A stretch of 22,298 bases of DNA from a virus, in IMG/VR virus record IMGVR_UViG_3300042691_017633, positions 1 through 22,298 of that record; one strand, written 5' to 3'. How positions within the stretch are numbered: position 1 is the first letter of the stretch; the number at the start of each line of letters is the position of its first letter. The notes beneath the pieces were generated by a model that had not been told where the DNA came from, did no database searches, and saw only the letters and a program-made list of their open reading frames with translations. Shown here in pieces: positions 18,967-22,298 of this stretch. The position numbers and the translations under genes were made by a program.

Positions 18967-20116
18967 TGAGCAACACTGCCTCCGATTTACTACCGCCCGC
19001 CGCCTTGATTAGTTTGTCAAGTTTGGCGAGATATGCGCTGTTCTCACTCGCCGCGCCGTTGTATAAGCCAACGTAACAAGAGGCGGTCAAGTATTGACGG
19101 GCGACCTGTAAAAATTCATCTACGGCGCGCTTGCGTTTGACGTAATTTTTCGCCTGAATCGCCTTGTTGAATAAGGCGTTACACGCGCCCGCCGATGTGG
19201 TCGCGGCGTTGATTGCTTTATCGTGTTCGTTGGCAGTTCCCATCAACGCGCCCTCAAATTCTTGACGGCTGAATTGAAACTCACCGGCGTGTTCGGTCAT
19301 TGCCTTTGCCTTGGCAATGTATTTTTCATTCTCTTGCATCGCGCCTGCTAGTTTGTTGATTTCATAGCCAGCCGTGACTTGCGCTTTCAACGCGTCCATT
19401 GTTTCCTGATATTTTTTACCGGTCTTCAAAAACTCGTCAAGCGTTTGGGTGGCGTATAAAGTAATGTCTTTATAGCGCGTCCGTTGTTCTTCGATTAGCG
19501 GCTTAAGTTCGTCAACGCGCTTTTCAAAATCAGACAAATGTAATGTCGCTTCGCCTTCGTAACCATAAAGCGGGAAGTCGAATATCTTGGTATAAGCCTT
19601 GACTTTTACGCCGCGCCCGATTGCAATACCGAGCCAAAAGGTTACGCCGTCACGCTGATATTTATATTCCGTGTCCGTTTCCATCTCCGCGCCGTGTACC
19701 TCAATTGTTTTGTAGCCTTGATGGATACCCAGCGCCAGCGCATAACAGAATGTGCTTGAAAAATATTTGTCGCCCTGTTTGTCCATGCCGTACCATGAAA
19801 AATCTGGAAGCAAGGTTCGGCAAATATCCTGCAATGGATAGCGTACCGATTTTGGGACATCGGGATATACGTCCTGCATATAAATCAATGGCGTCTCGCC
19901 GCTTTTCAACCATGCCGCATGATTTGAATCGTTGCGATTGTGCGGGTTGCGCCAAATCGCCTCGGCGTGCATTTGGAATACGGCGTCTGCTTTTTTAATG
20001 TGCGGTTGAATTGCCAGCGCTTCGTTAAATACCCATATATCGCAATCGGTACGATTAAAATCAAATGTTTCAGCGCCGCGCGGGTGACTTCCAAGAATTA
20101 TCAATACGTCTTTCAT
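18959..20116 (-). CDS. Rossmann-type (GT42/DUF115-like) protein with helical C-terminal half in the virion module
   Basis: 385 residues. The N-terminal 200 residues have a Rossmann look: VLIILGSHPRGAETFDF at 4-20, a Gly-rich turn after a first strand, DIWVFNEALA, AVFQMHAEAIW, and FSSTFCYALALGIHQGYKTIEVHGAEME near 118-146. The last pattern recalls nucleotide-sugar-binding proteins (GT42 sialyltransferases, MptE/DUF115), where the second Gly-rich strand binds a nucleotide. From 200 onward the chain is helical (LHLSDFEKRVDELKPLIEEQRTRYKDI... and VKRKRAVDEFLQVARQYL). Its place between tail terminator and tail tube is odd for an enzyme. AAAGG lies about 9 bases before the ATG. I cannot say whether it modifies virion glycans or is structural. 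Confidence 0.65.
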   Translation of the reverse strand: MKDVLIILGSHPRGAETFDFNRTDCDIWVFNEALAIQPHIKKADAVFQMHAEAIWRNPHNRNDSNHAAWLKSGETPLIYMQDVYPDVPKSVRYPLQDICRTLLPDFSWYGMDKQGDKYFSSTFCYALALGIHQGYKTIEVHGAEMETDTEYKYQRDGVTFWLGIAIGRGVKVKAYTKIFDFPLYGYEGEATLHLSDFEKRVDELKPLIEEQRTRYKDITLYATQTLDEFLKTGKKYQETMDALKAQVTAGYEINKLAGAMQENEKYIAKAKAMTEHAGEFQFSRQEFEGALMGTANEHDKAINAATTSAGACNALFNKAIQAKNYVKRKRAVDEFLQVARQYLTASCYVGLYNGAASENSAYLAKLDKLIKAAGGSKSEAVLLNV

Positions 20117-20128
20117 CCATAAGCCTTT

Positions 20129-20554
20129 CTAGGTCGTGGGGGTCTCCAAAGTTTTTAATGGTACGGTAAACCGAATCATGAGCGTTTGAATCGTGTTGTA
20201 TTCAATCGCTTGCGGTTCTGAAAATGCGACAGGAAAGACAATCGTGTCCACTACATCGCCTAATGTGGGATCGCCTGATAATCGCTTTGCAAAATCAAGC
20301 ACCACCGCGTCAATTTGTCGGTACGCCGTCGCCAATACGCTACGATTGAAATGAAAGTCAACAAACACATTCGGCATGAATTGACAGGTTGTCGCGTTCA
20401 TGGCGGTGAACTCCCCGCCGCCGAAATGAGCGATTGACATCGGCAAGACCGCCGCCGAATCTACGGGGTAATCAGGCGCATATTTGACGCGCCCTTCGCC
20501 GTATGAACAGGCAAGGGCGTGTTCCTGTAATCGTTGAATCGCGTCATCTATCAT
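20129..20554 (-). CDS. Probable tail terminator protein
   Basis: 141 residues: MIDDAIQRLQEHALAC, AAVLPMSIAHFGGGEFT, VFVDFHFNRSVLATAYRQIDAVVLDFAKRLSGDPTLGDVVDTIVFPV, and IQTLMIRFTVPLKTLE. The helix then DPTLGDVVDTI segment and final beta strand match the pattern of gpU-like tail terminators, which cap the tail tube and join it to the head. The gene overlaps the connector by ATGA. The call rests on fold pattern and order, and no strict motif exists. Confidence 0.7.
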   Translation of the reverse strand: MIDDAIQRLQEHALACSYGEGRVKYAPDYPVDSAAVLPMSIAHFGGGEFTAMNATTCQFMPNVFVDFHFNRSVLATAYRQIDAVVLDFAKRLSGDPTLGDVVDTIVFPVAFSEPQAIEYNTIQTLMIRFTVPLKTLETPTT

Positions 20555-21165
20555 TCATCACCCGCGCCGCGTAGTTTATACGCCCATAACAAGCCCGCTA
20601 TTTCGGGGTCAAGGTCGGTAAGGTTAATCGCGCCCTGTTCGCCGCTCCCCGTTTGTGCAAACATCTGCTTTGATTTCATAAACCAGCGTATCGCTTGCAT
20701 CTTGCAAGCCATTGAAACATCGGCGGGCGGGGTAAGGGAGTATCCAAAAAAGGCGGTTACCTTAACCGCTTTGCGATAGGGATACCAGTACAATTTTGAC
20801 CCGTTTAATGTGTCTACAATCAACTCAGACACAGGCGTTTCATTGTATGGTGATGTGATGTAATCGGACGAACTCCAGGCCGTGTAATCGCTTGACGAAA
20901 GCCCGCCCGATTCGCTTACCGCGACGGCGGATATGCTTACGGCGTCATCTATGCCAAGCCTTACCCCGCCATTGCCGTCAAAATAACGAACTGTCGCATC
21001 AGTGGATGGGTAAAAATAATTAGCGGGCTTACCTATCTCTCGGTCAATGGCGCGCGAGGCGGATGTAATCACAGTCGCCAGCATGGAGTCATAATCAAAT
21101 ACGACATTCAAGCCGGATTCAACCGCAAGCGTTTTAACTTCTGTGACCGTACAATAATCAGCCAT
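20551..21165 (-). CDS. Head-tail connector (gp6-like adaptor)
   Basis: 204 residues. MADYCTVTEVKTLAVESGLNVVFDYDSMLATVITSASRAIDREIGK at 1-46 is the opening helix bundle found in head-tail adaptors. Residues 50-150 (RYFDGNGGVRLGIDDAVSISAVAVSESG..., VKVTAFFGYSLTPPADVSMACKMQAIRWFMKSKQMF) match the pattern of connectors that bind the portal. Position after the capsid and decoration genes supports it. It lacks a clear ribosome site, and a 29-base hairpin ends 10 bases before its ATG, so its synthesis may be reduced relative to the capsid genes. Confidence 0.8.
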   Translation of the reverse strand: MADYCTVTEVKTLAVESGLNVVFDYDSMLATVITSASRAIDREIGKPANYFYPSTDATVRYFDGNGGVRLGIDDAVSISAVAVSESGGLSSSDYTAWSSSDYITSPYNETPVSELIVDTLNGSKLYWYPYRKAVKVTAFFGYSLTPPADVSMACKMQAIRWFMKSKQMFAQTGSGEQGAINLTDLDPEIAGLLWAYKLRGAGDE

Positions 21166-21174
21166 AATAAGATG

Positions 21175-21203
21175 CTAGGGGTGAGAAAGTTTCCCACCCC
21201 TAG
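21175..21203 (-). other. Near-perfect 29-base hairpin between head genes
   Basis: CTAGGGGTG (21175-21183) pairs with CACCCCTAG (21195-21203), and GAAA (21185-21188) with TTTC (21190-21193), across one mismatch. It fills the gap after the decoration protein gene and lies 10 bases before the connector start. There is no T-tract on the minus strand, so full termination is unlikely. RNA processing or partial attenuation could keep capsid and decoration proteins in excess over connector. Confidence 0.75.
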
Positions 21204-21213
21204 ATTATTACCG

Positions 21214-21702
21214 CTAGGTAGCGGAGGGGATTGAGTTGCCAGGATAACGCGGCGAAAGAATCGCGACTGCGTTAACCAGAGTTGCGGTTGCGCTGGATGA
21301 AGCGGGCGCAATTTTGACGCGCAAGAAGCGGAAGTCCGCTCCAGGATTGGTCGCCAGCGCGGCGGGGTCAACGTCAATAACAAGCGTCTTATTATCATCG
21401 CTTGTGGTCATTGATACGCCGTCGCTCGTGCCAGCCGTAATCGCGCCCATCGTATCAGTGCCAATGGCGGCGGACAGACGGTAACGGAAAGGCACGGTCG
21501 CTTCGGTTGCATTCGATGACGCGGCGGTAGACGCTTCCACGCTTACCGTGCTGGCGTCACCGGCGATATTCCCAAAACTGACTAGGAATTGCGCCCAATT
21601 GCTGGTTTTCAAGTCCACATATTGTGTGTATGTGGTTGTTTCAGTAATATCTTGCGGCGCAAGAATGGGAAGGACTTTTTGATTCTCTGCAAATTTATTC
21701 AT
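21214..21702 (-). CDS. Probable head decoration protein
   Basis: 162 residues, Thr/Ala/Ser-rich and beta-structured (DITETTTYTQYVDLKTSNWAQFLVSFGNIAGDASTVSVEASTAASSNATEATVPFRYRLSAAIG, then FRFLRVKIAPASSSATATLVNAVAIL). It lies directly after the major capsid gene with GAGGTGAC before the ATG. Small beta-rich proteins in this position usually decorate the capsid. The exact family is not recognised. An alternative is a head fibre subunit. Confidence 0.72.
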   Translation of the reverse strand: MNKFAENQKVLPILAPQDITETTTYTQYVDLKTSNWAQFLVSFGNIAGDASTVSVEASTAASSNATEATVPFRYRLSAAIGTDTMGAITAGTSDGVSMTTSDDNKTLVIDVDPAALATNPGADFRFLRVKIAPASSSATATLVNAVAILSPRYPGNSIPSAT

Positions 21703-21714
21703 TGTGTCACCTCA

Positions 21715-22298
21715 TTACGATGAAGCGGAGAGCGCAACATAGGGAGTCTGAGTAGCAGTACCCTTGAACGGAGTCAAGGCGGACTTCCAAAGCGGCGCGC
21801 CGTCAACGCGATAGATAAAGCGGAACGCCTGTTCAGCGGTAGTAAAGGCAACATGAATTGACGCGGCGGCTTGAATACCGCTCACCTTGTCCACCAATTG
21901 GTATTGCGACGGGCTGAAAAGCACAATATCGCCAGCCGTGCCAAGTGTTGCGGCGTACTCGACTTCAATCACCGGGCGTCCCTTGATTCGCATTGCGCCT
22001 TCGTTGTTATAGTCGATGAAGCGGGGCGGGATAGAGCCAACCGCATCACTCAACATCATTTTGTCAAGCTGTGGATTCACATCTTGATTAATCAGCCAAA
22101 CGTAATCATTTACACCAGCCCATCGGCGCGCCCACATGCCGGTAAGGTCATCAAAGTTAATTTCATTGGCGTCCAGACGAGTTACAGACACAACGGCGGG
22201 GGAATTCATAAAGCCCAAAGGCTTACCAGCACCGTCACCGTTGAAAACTGCATCCTCGGTCAAGAAGCGCAATTCTTCCGGCACGGTTCGATTCAGCC
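21715..22298 (-). CDS. HK97-type major capsid protein, C-terminal part (cut by window edge)
   Basis: The visible 193 residues begin LNRTVPEELRFLTEDAVFNGDGAGKPLGFMNSPAVVSV, the hallmark of the HK97 family's GxGxxxPxG segment. WLINQDVNPQLDKMMLSDAVG, RIKGRPVIEVEYAATLGTAGDIVLFSPSQYQLVDKVSG and FRFIYRVDGAPLWKSALTPFKGT follow, covering the peripheral domain strands and the final axial strand. It assembles the icosahedral shell. The start lies beyond the right edge. The ending TPYVALSASS is usual for the family. Confidence 0.95.
   Translation of the reverse strand, partial: LNRTVPEELRFLTEDAVFNGDGAGKPLGFMNSPAVVSVTRLDANEINFDDLTGMWARRWAGVNDYVWLINQDVNPQLDKMMLSDAVGSIPPRFIDYNNEGAMRIKGRPVIEVEYAATLGTAGDIVLFSPSQYQLVDKVSGIQAAASIHVAFTTAEQAFRFIYRVDGAPLWKSALTPFKGTATQTPYVALSASS

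Noticed and set aside
1-22298. tRNA, rRNA, IntI-type integrase, insertion sequence
   Set aside because: I saw no cloverleaf ending in CCA, no rRNA motif, no tyrosine recombinase motif and no transposase in any frame.

Overview
The window is a stretch of a tailed double-stranded DNA phage genome (or prophage), of siphovirus type. Every gene I can support lies on the minus strand, so the genome reads from high to low coordinates. The host is not identifiable from the sequence. Shine-Dalgarno sites of AGGAG/GGAGG type, short ATGA overlaps and very tight packing indicate a bacterial host. A lipoprotein with a lipobox and a GH25 muramidase fit an envelope with peptidoglycan.

Layout in reading order. 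(1) 22298-13079 is the virion module: C-terminal part of an HK97-type major capsid protein, a probable head decoration protein, a head-tail connector, a probable tail terminator, an unexpected Rossmann/GT-like protein with a helical C-terminal half, a small 59-aa protein, the major tail tube protein, a tail assembly chaperone pair joined by a probable programmed -1 frameshift, a 655-aa tape measure protein, a tail-tip protein and a fibre-like protein. It ends in a clear intrinsic terminator at 13026-13056. (2) 13000-12900 is a control region with two palindromes. (3) 12893-6304 is the early/replication module: small unknown proteins, a zinc metallopeptidase-like protein, an ssDNA-binding-like protein, a pentapeptide-repeat protein, a DnaD-type replication protein and a DnaB-type helicase. 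GC-rich hairpins sit in three successive gaps. (4) 6282-6076 encodes a winged-helix regulator flanked by two palindromes. (5) 6015-3133 is the most unusual part. Three genes (unknown 120-aa protein, DNA methyltransferase, HNH endonuclease) each end inside a structure with the architecture of an integron attC recombination site. The three sites share R boxes, L boxes with two extrahelical bases at the same spacing, and the 3' core CGCAARCCGTTAG. The two intervals between them behave like gene cassettes: a 0.93-kb methyltransferase cassette and a 1.57-kb multigene cassette carrying RusA, small ORFs and HNH. No integrase is visible. (6) 3131-1 holds small membrane proteins, a lipoprotein and the lysis genes (holin, membrane-anchored small protein, GH25 endolysin cut by the window edge).

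The genes together make a normal siphovirus plan of head, tail, replication and lysis. The integron-cassette-like array sits between the replication and lysis modules and carries DNA-modifying enzymes. Several genes were recovered by eye because they are shorter than 60 codons or lack a standard start: 1869-2015, 3015-3131, 3949-4083, 4085-4234, 4566-4697, 18787-18966 and the open frame 2012-2386.
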